64,000 bases of DNA from NCBI GenBank assembly GCA_023421395.1, contig JAEZTL010000054.1, positions 1 to 64,000 on the forward strand, given 5' to 3'. A program made the translations under genes and the position numbers. This document shows positions 49,238 through 57,138 of this stretch, piece after piece. Position 1 is the first letter of the stretch. Each line of letters opens with the position of its first letter. Source of the stretch: Bacillota bacterium (GTDB lineage: Bacteria > Bacillota > Clostridia > Christensenellales > Aristaeellaceae). The notes beneath the pieces are model-generated. The model was not told where the DNA came from. It saw only the letters and a list, made by a program, of their open reading frames with translations, and searched no databases.

Positions 49238-50221
49238 TCAGGTGATTTTAAGCAGCATCGTATGGGCGCCGTCCATCTCAACGGTCAGGAGTTTTTCCTT
49301 CTCCAGCCGCTTCATCACGTCGCTGAAGCGCTTGAAGCCGATGGCCTTCTCCTCAAAGTCCGGATAGTCCGCCTGAATGGCGGCCTTCAGGATCGACGGA
49401 TTGATGCGCTCGAAGCCGTCCGCCTTGTACTGGCGCAGGTACTCGCGGAAGGCCGGCAGCCAGTTTTCCTTATTCAGCTGGGGCGTCGGCGCGTCGCTGC
49501 CGTTGAGGCCGATCTTGAGGGAGGATTCCTCCGTCCAGACCTTGATGCGGCTGCTGTGGGACCCCACGAGCGCCATCAGCTTTCCGAAGGTGGCGCAGCC
49601 GAAGGCGCGCTCGTCAAAGTCGGGCCTGAGGCGTGTCAGCGTATCCTTGAGCTCGCTGGCGTACATCATATCCTCGTCCTGGTCGGCCAGGACGGTCTCG
49701 ATCTGGACGATGAGCTCATTGATGTCCGGCGAACCCTCCTCCTTATCCCGCGTGGAAGGCTTCACCGCGGGCTTGGTGGTGACGGCCACCGACTCCAGAA
49801 AGATGAATTCGCTGCAGGCCTTGATGAAGATGCCCGAGGCAACCTCGCTGCGCGAAATGCCCAGCACCTTCTTGCCCATGGACTTCAGCTTACCCACCAG
49901 CGGCGTATAATCGCTGTCGCCGGAGACGATGCAGAAGCTATCGATCAGCGGGTTGACGTAGGCCACCTCCAGCGCGTCGATGACCAGCTGGATGTCCAGA
50001 TTGTTCTTCTGATTCTTGCCGTAGCGGATCGACGGCACCACGTAGAAAGTATTGGAAAGCAGACATTCCTTGAGTTCGGTGTACCGGTCCGTATAGCCGT
50101 ACACCTTGCCCAGCAGAATGTCTCCCCGAATCTTGACTTTTTCAATGATGCTCATCAGCATCGATTCTTTTGCGCCGGCATTTTCCAGGTCCACAAACAC
50201 CGCGTAATTGCTGGTTCCCAC
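49238..50221 (-). CDS. NYN-domain nuclease-like protein with two LOTUS/OST-HTH domains
   Basis: A 327-aa cytoplasmic protein. Residues 1-145 are a NYN (PIN-like, LabA-type) domain: the acidic VFVDLENA at the N-terminus, NLDIQLVIDALE in the middle and VSGDSDYTPLV carry the expected Asp residues of the nuclease site. Two OST-HTH/LOTUS-like domains follow (about 165-235 and 255-327), a class known to bind RNA. Start is GTG 50221 with GAGAGGA upstream. The combination suggests an RNA-guided or RNA-structure-specific ribonuclease; the target is unknown. Confidence 0.87.
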   Translation of the reverse strand: MGTSNYAVFVDLENAGAKESMLMSIIEKVKIRGDILLGKVYGYTDRYTELKECLLSNTFYVVPSIRYGKNQKNNLDIQLVIDALEVAYVNPLIDSFCIVSGDSDYTPLVGKLKSMGKKVLGISRSEVASGIFIKACSEFIFLESVAVTTKPAVKPSTRDKEEGSPDINELIVQIETVLADQDEDMMYASELKDTLTRLRPDFDERAFGCATFGKLMALVGSHSSRIKVWTEESSLKIGLNGSDAPTPQLNKENWLPAFREYLRQYKADGFERINPSILKAAIQADYPDFEEKAIGFKRFSDVMKRLEKEKLLTVEMDGAHTMLLKIT

Positions 50222-50421
50222 GAACTCAATCCTCTCTTAATTCGGCTCAAGTTCAGTGTACACGTTCTTTCGGGGCTTGTCAAGCGCAGCCCGTCCGCGG
50301 GAAATTGACAACTGGGGCAAAAGCGTGTATGATGTTTGAAACAGAAACATGTGGCCCGAGCCGTCGTTTTTTGAATCCGGCGAGTTCACGCGGCCGCTTT
50401 CGCAGCATCAGGAGGGTGCCT

Positions 50422-51141
50422 ATGTCCACACGGCGCAGCCCCGCGCAGTTTCGCAGCAAGGTGACCTCGGTTGTGGTGTTTCTGCTCTCCATCGCGCTGA
50501 TGGGCGGCGTGGTGTATCTGGGCTATCAGGCGCTGTCCTTTGACTATTCAGGCTACCTGCCGCCGGGGGCGACGGCCGGTCCCTTCCTGCCCGACGGCGG
50601 CTTCCAGATCGGCACCACCGAAGCACCGATGAACCTTGAAGAGTATGTGGAACCGACGATGACTCCCGGTCCCACGCTGAACCCCACACCGATTCCGATG
50701 GAACTGTACGCCGCCCGAGACACCAAGGTGCTGATGACCGGCACCGACAAGTTGGGCGAGGCGGCGCTGACTCAGTGCGAACCCTCCACCGCGGACAATA
50801 ATAAGGTGATGATGGTGCGCGGCTGGGGCTATATCCGGGGCAAGGACGCCGCCGAAAGCCGTGTGTACTTGGCGGTTTCCACCAAAAACGGCGACGACCA
50901 CCGCTTTTACACGGTCATCCGCCAGTCCGGCTCCACCGGCATCCAGCACGACCCGTCCACCGGACGCAACCTCGACCAGGCGGACTTCGCGGCCGCCTTC
51001 AGCGTGGACACCTATGATGACGGCGAGTACCGCCTGGGCCTTCTGATTCAGGTTTTGAATGGCAAGAAGGTGGCCGAACAGGCCTACTACCCTCTGGGCG
51101 ATCAGTACAACTTCATCGTGGTCAGCGGAAAGATCCAGTAG
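50422..51141 (+). CDS. Single-pass membrane protein with extracytoplasmic beta domain
   Basis: A 239-aa protein: a basic N-terminus, one membrane helix (about 15-37), a Pro/Thr linker (TMTPGPTLNPTPIP, about 79-92) and a C-terminal domain of about 145 residues with alternating beta strands (VMMVRGWGYIRG, RVYLAVSTKNGDDHRFYTVI, YRLGLLIQVLNGKKVAEQAYY). I do not recognise the domain, but it resembles immunoglobulin-like secreted modules. AGGAGGGT precedes ATG 50422. A strong terminator follows. Confidence 0.72.
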   Translation: MSTRRSPAQFRSKVTSVVVFLLSIALMGGVVYLGYQALSFDYSGYLPPGATAGPFLPDGGFQIGTTEAPMNLEEYVEPTMTPGPTLNPTPIPMELYAARDTKVLMTGTDKLGEAALTQCEPSTADNNKVMMVRGWGYIRGKDAAESRVYLAVSTKNGDDHRFYTVIRQSGSTGIQHDPSTGRNLDQADFAAAFSVDTYDDGEYRLGLLIQVLNGKKVAEQAYYPLGDQYNFIVVSGKIQ

Positions 51142-51155
51142 CGCCAAGGCATGAA

Positions 51156-51187
51156 GCGGCCCGGGCCCCCAAGGGAGCCCGGGCCGC
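51156..51187 (+). terminator. Terminator after the 50422 gene
   Basis: An 11-bp stem (GCGGCCCGGGC/GCCCGGGCCGC) with a 10-nt loop starts 14 nt after the stop. No T-run. Confidence 0.65.
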
Positions 51188-51219
51188 ACAGATTGTCCGC
51201 AATCTGCCGGGGATTCAAG

Positions 51220-51340
51220 CGTTCCCGACGGCATGAGCGCCGGGAATGAAACCGCGCCGCCAGCATGCATACTGGCGGCGCGATTTGCATTTTGCTTCAG
51301 AGCGTCCCGGAATACCGGCGGATACAGACGGCGCATGGAG
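51220..51340 (+). repeat. Dispersed intergenic repeat, copy B
   Basis: Homologous to 49035-49161 on the opposite strand. In the 65-base core (51220-51284) the second stem is kept by paired changes: an A-T pair in copy A is G-C here, and another A-T is C-G. It lies 32 nt after the terminator of the 50422 gene, in the same orientation relative to that gene as copy A is to the NYN gene. Confidence 0.6.
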
Positions 51341-51363
51341 TTCCCTCCGCCGCGCGGAACAGG

Positions 51364-51957
51364 TCAGCCCACGGTCACACCATTGTTCTTCAAAAGCTCG
51401 CTCAGCGGCGGCAGCGTGGCCTCCGGCGCATCGCCGGCCGCAGCCTCTTCGTCAGAGTTGTCCTCGCTGAAATCAATGCTGTCCTGGAAGTCTCCCTCCG
51501 CCTGTCCGTCGCCCACCGGCAGGTCGCCCTCTTCCATCTGGCCGTCGCCCACCGGCAGATCGCCCTCTTCCATCTGGCCATCACCGGCGTAGTAGTCGCC
51601 TTCCTCCGGATAGCCGGCTTCAACGGCCCCGGGCAGCGCCTCCTGACCGGTCACCTTCTGCCAGATCCAGAGGCCGGACTGGTTCACGATGTCGGGGTTT
51701 CGGGAATAGAGGTACGCTTCGCCCACGAGAATGCCAATGGCAGCGACCAGCGCCACGCTGGCAAACGCCATCGCAAAAAACCGTTTCACCCGGTGTGCCT
51801 CGGTAAGCCGTACCGCCTGGCGGCAAAAGCCGGCCACGGACAGAATCAGCCCAACGCCCGGCAGCCAGGAAAGCATGAGGCCGAACAGGGACTCCCACAG
51901 GCCGCGTGAAATCTTGGCGCTCTCGGCGCGCTCGTGGCTTCTGGAATACTTCGGCAT
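51364..51957 (-). CDS. Membrane protein with acidic tandem-repeat tail
   Basis: A 197-aa protein. Two membrane helices (about residues 24-44 and 60-83) are joined by a short basic loop (RQAVRLTEAHRVKR), a DUF4190-like hairpin layout. The extracytoplasmic tail is strongly acidic and holds a 12-residue repeat (GDGQMEEGDLPV) from a 36-bp tandem duplication. No enzymatic motif is seen. It could be an envelope protein related in style to the 54683 product. Confidence 0.7.
   Translation of the reverse strand: MPKYSRSHERAESAKISRGLWESLFGLMLSWLPGVGLILSVAGFCRQAVRLTEAHRVKRFFAMAFASVALVAAIGILVGEAYLYSRNPDIVNQSGLWIWQKVTGQEALPGAVEAGYPEEGDYYAGDGQMEEGDLPVGDGQMEEGDLPVGDGQAEGDFQDSIDFSEDNSDEEAAAGDAPEATLPPLSELLKNNGVTVG
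51511..51582 (-). repeat. 36-bp tandem repeat in the 51364 gene
   Basis: Two consecutive 36-bp units (51511-51546, 51547-51582) differ at only two bases, with degenerate partial units on both sides. They are in frame and encode the acidic repeat. Confidence 0.85.
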
Positions 51958-52053
51958 ACGTCACCCTTCAGTCGAGATGAATCGCGGCCGCGCCGCAAAA
52001 TTCTACTAATTTTTCAGACGTCTTCCCGGGCGGAAAGTTCCATAGGCCGGGAA

Positions 52054-52908
52054 TTACAGCTTGCCGCGGGCGGAGCGGGTCTGGGCGTCTTGGAGAACGT
52101 CCAGGTCGTGCCGGGCGCGCATCTTTCGCATGATCAGCGTCACCGCCTCTTCAAGCTCGCCGCCCTCCCGGTAATCGGCGGGCAGCGCGAAGTCCGCCCG
52201 GCGCTGCAGCAGCATCTCGTCCGCCAGCGCGCCGCCGCCCGGTGCGTACACCACGATCGAACAACCGCCCTTGAGTTTGGTCATCTTCATGCTGGGCACG
52301 TCCGTCAGCCCGTCGCCAAAGTAGATCATGTTGGCAAAGGGCACTCGCCGGAGGTATTCCGGCGTGTGGGCGTTCAGATCGTAATCGTTGGTCACGTCCA
52401 GAATGCCCTTGTTGATGCGAAACAGGTACTGGGTCTTGGCGGTATAGTTGACGTCGGTGGCGGGCCAGATGGCCTGCCCCGATTCGTCGTAGACGTAGGA
52501 GGCGGCAAACACCGCCTTAAACGCGCCGGCGATACGGGAACCGTCGATGATCTCCTTGAGGCCGGAGGAGATGATATAGTGTTCTACCCGAACGCCGGCG
52601 GCCGAACCGATGGCGTTGGCGCGGTCAAACCAGCTTTCCACACCGGGGTAGAACTCGATGGATCGCCCCAGGCTCTCCAGCGCCTCCCGCGTGAGCGGCC
52701 GACCGGCCCGCGCGGCGGCAAAGCGCATCATAAACATGTAGGCCAGCACGCCGTCGGTCCGGTGCTTCACCGCGAAGTGGCGACAATCGGCCCAGAACGC
52801 GTCCGGATCGATGCTCAGGCCCGGCAAAAAGCCATACTCCTGCATGTCTTTGGGCGAGAGTGTCTTGTCAAAATCGTAGATCAGCGCGACGATGGGCGTA
52901 GTCTGCAT
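52054..52908 (-). CDS. HAD-superfamily phosphatase
   Basis: A 284-aa HAD hydrolase: the nucleophile motif YDFDKTLS (DxDxT) at the N-terminus, a helical cap (about 40-105), motif II in YIISSGLKEII and motif III/IV in YFGDGLTDVPSMKMT. The layout is close to SerB-like phosphatases and to bacterial haloacid dehalogenase-like proteins annotated only in general terms. The substrate is unknown. ATG 52908 is used as AAAGGAGGCC lies just upstream; a longer frame reading through that site is rejected. Confidence 0.87.
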   Translation of the reverse strand: MQTTPIVALIYDFDKTLSPKDMQEYGFLPGLSIDPDAFWADCRHFAVKHRTDGVLAYMFMMRFAAARAGRPLTREALESLGRSIEFYPGVESWFDRANAIGSAAGVRVEHYIISSGLKEIIDGSRIAGAFKAVFAASYVYDESGQAIWPATDVNYTAKTQYLFRINKGILDVTNDYDLNAHTPEYLRRVPFANMIYFGDGLTDVPSMKMTKLKGGCSIVVYAPGGGALADEMLLQRRADFALPADYREGGELEEAVTLIMRKMRARHDLDVLQDAQTRSARGKL

Positions 52909-52987
52909 GGCGGGCCTCCTTTCACGCTTGAACGGGAACATCATAGGGCAGGGCGTACGCCCTGCCCTATGCGCGTTTATGGTGTTC

Positions 52988-54493
52988 TCAGGCACTGGGC
53001 GCTTCGCCGCCCTCCGGCGCCGGTGTGGGCGCCTCGGTTTCGGCGGGTGCGACCGTCTTGCCGTCACCGCGCGGCGCGTCGTCGGCGTAGAGCCGCTCCT
53101 GCACCTCCGGCGTCGCGATGCCGTCCTCCTCCACGCCGATGGCTTTCTGGAACTTCTTCACGGCGGTCTGCGTGGCGGGGCCAAAGTCTCCGTCCCGAAC
53201 CCCGTTAAACCAGCCAAGCTTGTAGAGCCGATCCTGCAGGTTCTTGACCTGCTTGTTGTTCTTCATGCCCTTTTTCAGCGTCTTATAGGGCAGGGGGGTG
53301 GGCCCGGGGGTCGGTTCGGGGGTGGCGAGGGTGGCAAGATCCACGCCCTTGGCGATGGCGGGCAGATCCTCGGCGTTGGTGCTGGTTTCCAACTGGGTGA
53401 TCATGCTGGCGATCAATGCCCAGCTCTTTTCCGAATCCGCGGACAGCGAGCTCAGCGCAGTGCTGCCGGCGCCCAGCGCCGTGATGGCGTCGGTGGTGGT
53501 TGCGTCCTCGACAGACTTCTGGATGGCGAGCAGCGTATCCAGGAAACTCTGGTCGTTCTCCAGCGGCTTCTCGGGCAGCAGCGCCGAAATCTGCTGGCTT
53601 TCAGTCTCCTGCTGCTGCATGGCGGCGGCCCCCGTCTGGTCCGCGCGCCACAGCTTGATGATGCCGGTGCGGTATTCGTCGGTGGCGTGCTGCTTGACCA
53701 TTGAGAGGCCCTCGGTATAGAGGGTGTAGGTGACGCCGGGGATCTTGGCGCGGTTGGCCGTCCTGTCGGCGATGAAGAGGACGCCCGCGACCAGAAGCGC
53801 CACCACCGCCACCACGCTGGCGATGCGCACGAGCCACTTGGTCAGCCCCGTGCCGCCGCGCGGCGCGGCCGCACCTTCGTGATCGGCGTCGTGCTCGTGA
53901 ATGGCGCCTTCTTCGGCGGCGCCCTCCTGAGGCTCGCCGTCCTCTTGCTCATGAGCCTGCGCCTTTCGCTGCGCACGGCCCTTGCGCTGGTTCATCTGCT
54001 GGATGTAACGCTGGACCTCCGGGCTGATGCCGGTTTTGCGGATGGGCTCGAGCGGCTTGATTTCGATGCCCAGAGAGTCCCGTTCCGTGCCGGGCTCACG
54101 CTCGAGCGGCGTTTCGGATCGCGGCGCAAAGCGCTCCTCCGAAGGCGCCTCCTCCGGCTCCGCGTCCGTCCGGGGCGCTTCCCCGGCGTCGGGTTCAGCC
54201 TCGCCCTCCGGCTCGGCGTCCATCATGCCGGTGGTCTGCCTGCCCTCGTCTTCGGCCAGCGCGGGACGGTAACTGGTGCGTGAGTAGACATCCCCGCTCT
54301 CGTCCGGCGCGGAGGAGTAGGTCGTTTTCGTGTAGGGCGCATACCCCTGCTGCTCGGCGCTCCCAGGCACAAAGCGAACCTGGGACGAAGTATACCCGCT
54401 GCCATCAAACCGGCTGTCGCCAACCGGCTGGCCGCAGCTTGGGCAAGCCTTCGCCTCGGGGTTCAGGGTCTTGCCGCACTTGTTGCAGAACAT
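52988..54493 (-). CDS. Zinc-ribbon membrane protein with peptidoglycan-binding domain
   Basis: A 501-aa single-pass protein. A zinc ribbon opens it (FCNKCGKTLNPEAKACPSCGQ, starting at residue 2), followed by about 190 residues of disordered acidic sequence, a membrane helix (about 226-246), a helical extracytoplasmic region, a PTPGPTPLP linker and a PG_binding_1 domain (LKKGMKNNKQVKNLQDRLYKLG begins it; GDFGPATQTAVKKFQ closes it). It thus spans from a cytoplasmic zinc ribbon to the wall. A sensor or scaffold role is plausible. It is upstream of the HAD gene, same strand. Confidence 0.82.
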   Translation of the reverse strand: MFCNKCGKTLNPEAKACPSCGQPVGDSRFDGSGYTSSQVRFVPGSAEQQGYAPYTKTTYSSAPDESGDVYSRTSYRPALAEDEGRQTTGMMDAEPEGEAEPDAGEAPRTDAEPEEAPSEERFAPRSETPLEREPGTERDSLGIEIKPLEPIRKTGISPEVQRYIQQMNQRKGRAQRKAQAHEQEDGEPQEGAAEEGAIHEHDADHEGAAAPRGGTGLTKWLVRIASVVAVVALLVAGVLFIADRTANRAKIPGVTYTLYTEGLSMVKQHATDEYRTGIIKLWRADQTGAAAMQQQETESQQISALLPEKPLENDQSFLDTLLAIQKSVEDATTTDAITALGAGSTALSSLSADSEKSWALIASMITQLETSTNAEDLPAIAKGVDLATLATPEPTPGPTPLPYKTLKKGMKNNKQVKNLQDRLYKLGWFNGVRDGDFGPATQTAVKKFQKAIGVEEDGIATPEVQERLYADDAPRGDGKTVAPAETEAPTPAPEGGEAPSA

Positions 54494-54682
54494 ATCTTGC
54501 CCTCCCGTTCAGGGTTGCCTCGGTTTCGCGCGGTGCGAGCCTGCGCGCCGCGCGGCTTCAGTCGTTTGGGCGCATGACAATACAGACTGATTGTAACCTT
54601 TATACCGCGATTCGTCAAGCAAAACCCTCAGAATGCGCCATATCAGGGGGTTTTTGGGCCCTTGAATGGCGAATGACGCGTA

Positions 54683-55075
54683 TTATCCGAAGGGATTGGC
54701 CGGCGCCGGCGTTTCCGCCGGCTGTGCCGGAGCGGGCGTGGCGGTGGCCGCGGTCGTAGGCGTCATCACCGAGACGTCGGCGCCCGCCGCGGCGGTGTAG
54801 TCGTTTTCCGCATACTGTCCGGCCGCCTGCTGCGGGACCAGGATGCCGCTGTTCATCTGGAAGCTGATGTAGGCGGTCAGCATGACCGTCAGCGAAACGA
54901 GGGCCACCGCCGTGACCAGCAGTTTCCCCCGGACAGGGCAGCGCACGCCGCGCCAGAGCATAATGAGCCCCAGCGGCGGTACGAGTATGCACAATAGAAC
55001 CGCCACCCAAACGCGCGCGCTGGGTTTCGTGCGGCGGGGAACCTGAAAAACGGGAGCGCTGCCGGTGGTGCGCAT
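54683..55075 (-). CDS. Small membrane protein with Thr/Pro/Ala-rich tail
   Basis: A 130-aa protein with two membrane helices (about 22-42 and 51-73) and an extracytoplasmic tail rich in Thr, Ala and Pro (TPTTAATATPAPAQPAETPAP). The loop RGVRCPVRGK between helices is basic. The layout is like that of the 51364 product. No family is recognised. It is the first of the minus-strand genes facing away from metNIQ. Confidence 0.65.
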   Translation of the reverse strand: MRTTGSAPVFQVPRRTKPSARVWVAVLLCILVPPLGLIMLWRGVRCPVRGKLLVTAVALVSLTVMLTAYISFQMNSGILVPQQAAGQYAENDYTAAAGADVSVMTPTTAATATPAPAQPAETPAPANPFG

Positions 55076-55223
55076 GGCTCAACCTCCCCAAATGGTGGGA
55101 TTATTATATCAGATAGACGTCAGGGGCACAAGTTTAGAGCCCAAAACGCCTTCGTTTTGACGGAAAATCATCAAAATAAACAAAATCTTAGCGTCATCGC
55201 ACGACCCGCGGCGGGCGCGGCAA

Positions 55224-55252
55224 TTTCAAAAGCTCCGGGTTTGTGATATACT
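55224..55252 (+). promoter_or_regulatory. Promoter of metNIQ
   Basis: -35-like TTTCAA (55224-55229), 17-bp spacer, -10 TATACT (55247-55252). The -10 is only 12 nt before the ATG at 55265, so the leader is nearly absent and no SAM riboswitch or T-box fits between them; start codons further in (GTG 55289, ATG 55307) are possible. Confidence 0.5.
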
Positions 55253-55264
55253 GGTGGGTACTAC

Positions 55265-56296
55265 ATGGATTCTAAAGGCGGGATCGATGTGCCTGAACGC
55301 GATGAAATGATTCGGATCAGCAGCCTCAGAAAGGTATACGGCGAGGGCGAAGGCGCCGTCGTCGCGCTGAACGGCATTGACCTTTCCATTCGCCGTGGCG
55401 ACATCCACGGCATCATCGGCATGAGCGGCGCGGGCAAATCCACGCTGATCCGGTGCATCAATCTCCTCGAAAAACCCACTGAAGGCAAAATCTTCATCGA
55501 CGGGGTCGACGTGACGGCCCTCTCCGACGCGCTTCTTCGCACGACGAGGCGCGCCGTCGGCATGGTGTTTCAAAGCTTCAACCTGCTGATGCAGCGAAGC
55601 GTGGAAAAAAACGTGCGCTTTCCCATGGAACTGACCGGCGTGGACAAAAAGGCCGCCCAGGAAAAGACGAGGGAACTATTGGACCTCGTGGGGCTCTCCG
55701 ACAAGGCCGAAGCCTTCCCCGCCCAGCTTTCGGGCGGGCAGAAGCAGCGCGTCGCCATCGCGCGGGCGCTGGCGATGCAGCCCAAGGTGCTTCTGTGTGA
55801 CGAGGCCACGAGCGCGCTGGACCCGATGACCACCCGCGCGATCCTGGATCTGTTAAAGGACATCAACCACCGCCTGGGCATTACGATCGTGGTCATCACC
55901 CACGAGATGGAGGTCATCCGCCAGATCTGCCGCGAGGTATCCATCATCGACGGCGGGCGGATCGTGGAGAGCGGCGCGGTCAGCGAGCTGTTCTCCCGTC
56001 CCCAATCGGAGGCGGGCAAGCGCATGTTCCGCACCCCGGGAAAGCGCTTTACCGAGCTGCCCACCGGGCGGCTTGTGCGGGTGATCTTCGACGGCGGAAC
56101 GGTCTACGAGCCGCTGATCGCCAACCTCATTATGGAGCAGGGCGCGCCGGTATCGATCATCAGCGCCCAGATGGACACCGTGGCGGGCGAGACGCGGGGA
56201 CAGCTGGTATTGCAGCTGCCCGCGGACGAGGCGCTGAGCGGCCGGATGATCGAATCCCTGAAAAAGCACAAACTGCCGGTGGAGGAGGTAAAGTAG
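55265..56296 (+). CDS. metN: Methionine ABC importer ATPase
   Basis: A 343-aa MetN: Walker A GMSGAGKST, signature LSGGQKQRVAIARAL, Walker B VLLCDEATSALDP, H-loop VVITHEME and a C-terminal NIL regulatory domain (about residues 265-343) that binds methionine and gives trans-inhibition in this family. The first 14 residues before MIRISSLRKVYG are dispensable by comparison, so the ATG at 55307 may be the true start. It is directly followed by metI with no gap and then metQ. Confidence 0.93.
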   Translation: MDSKGGIDVPERDEMIRISSLRKVYGEGEGAVVALNGIDLSIRRGDIHGIIGMSGAGKSTLIRCINLLEKPTEGKIFIDGVDVTALSDALLRTTRRAVGMVFQSFNLLMQRSVEKNVRFPMELTGVDKKAAQEKTRELLDLVGLSDKAEAFPAQLSGGQKQRVAIARALAMQPKVLLCDEATSALDPMTTRAILDLLKDINHRLGITIVVITHEMEVIRQICREVSIIDGGRIVESGAVSELFSRPQSEAGKRMFRTPGKRFTELPTGRLVRVIFDGGTVYEPLIANLIMEQGAPVSIISAQMDTVAGETRGQLVLQLPADEALSGRMIESLKKHKLPVEEVK

Positions 56297-56974
56297 ATGG
56301 CCGAGTGGCTGAGCGCCAACGAAGCGCTGATCCGCCTGATGCTCTCGGGCCTCTGGGAGACCCTCCAGATGACCCTGCTGGCGGCGCTGTTTTCTTATCT
56401 TCTGGGGCTGCCGCTGGGCGTGATGCTGGTGGTCACCGACAAGGGCGGCATTCGTGAGAACGCGGCGCTGAATCAAGTGCTGGGCGCGGTGGTCAACGTG
56501 CTGCGCTCGGTGCCGTTTTTGATCCTGATTTTGATGCTGTTCCCCGTGACCCGCGTGGTGATGGGCACCACCATCGGCACCCGTGCGGCGATCTTCCCGC
56601 TGGTGGTGAGCGCCTTCCCCTATGTGGCCCGGATGGTGGAATCGTCGCTGCGCGAGGTGGACGGCGGCGTGATCGAGGCCGCCCAGTCCATGGGCGCGAC
56701 CACCTTCCAGATCATTTGGAAGGTGCTGCTGCCGGAGGCGACGCCCTCGCTGATCAACGGCCTGGCAATCTCCGTGACGACCATCCTGGCCTACACCGCC
56801 ATGGCCGGCGCGGTGGGCGCCGGCGGTCTGGGCAAAATCGCCATCGATTATGGCATGTACCGCTTCGACATGCCCAAGCTCTATACCGCGAGCCTGCTGC
56901 TGGTGGTGCTGGTGCAGATCATTCAGGTGCTGGGCACCCGCGCCTCCTCGCTGATCGACAAGCGCCGTCGGTGA
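56297..56974 (+). CDS. metI: Methionine ABC importer permease
   Basis: A 225-aa permease with five predicted membrane helices. The MetI-type signature is seen in VVNVLRSVPFLILILMLFP and VIEAAQSMGATTFQIIWKVLLPEA, the latter being the EAA coupling loop. Its ATG abuts the metN stop. The protein forms the dimeric channel for methionine and related ligands with metN and metQ. Confidence 0.94.
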   Translation: MAEWLSANEALIRLMLSGLWETLQMTLLAALFSYLLGLPLGVMLVVTDKGGIRENAALNQVLGAVVNVLRSVPFLILILMLFPVTRVVMGTTIGTRAAIFPLVVSAFPYVARMVESSLREVDGGVIEAAQSMGATTFQIIWKVLLPEATPSLINGLAISVTTILAYTAMAGAVGAGGLGKIAIDYGMYRFDMPKLYTASLLLVVLVQIIQVLGTRASSLIDKRRR

Positions 56975-57138
56975 CCGCCCCCGTTTTCCCCGTCTTCCTA
57001 TTTGAAATAATGCGGCGGCTTCCATTCGGCACGCACATTATAGCGCGGGCAATGCCCAGCGCAACCCCAGCGCGGTGCGCAGGATCGCAGCGCCGGCACC
57101 TATATTCCCCCGGCCCTGCAGGAAAGGAGAGGTACCCC

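Noticed and set aside
51511..51582. 36-bp repeats as a CRISPR array
   Set aside because: The two units are directly contiguous, without spacers, in frame inside a coding gene, and no cas gene is present.
55090..55264. SAM riboswitch or T-box upstream of metNIQ
   Set aside because: The promoter lies within about 40 nt of the start codon and no conserved SAM-I or T-box elements are seen.
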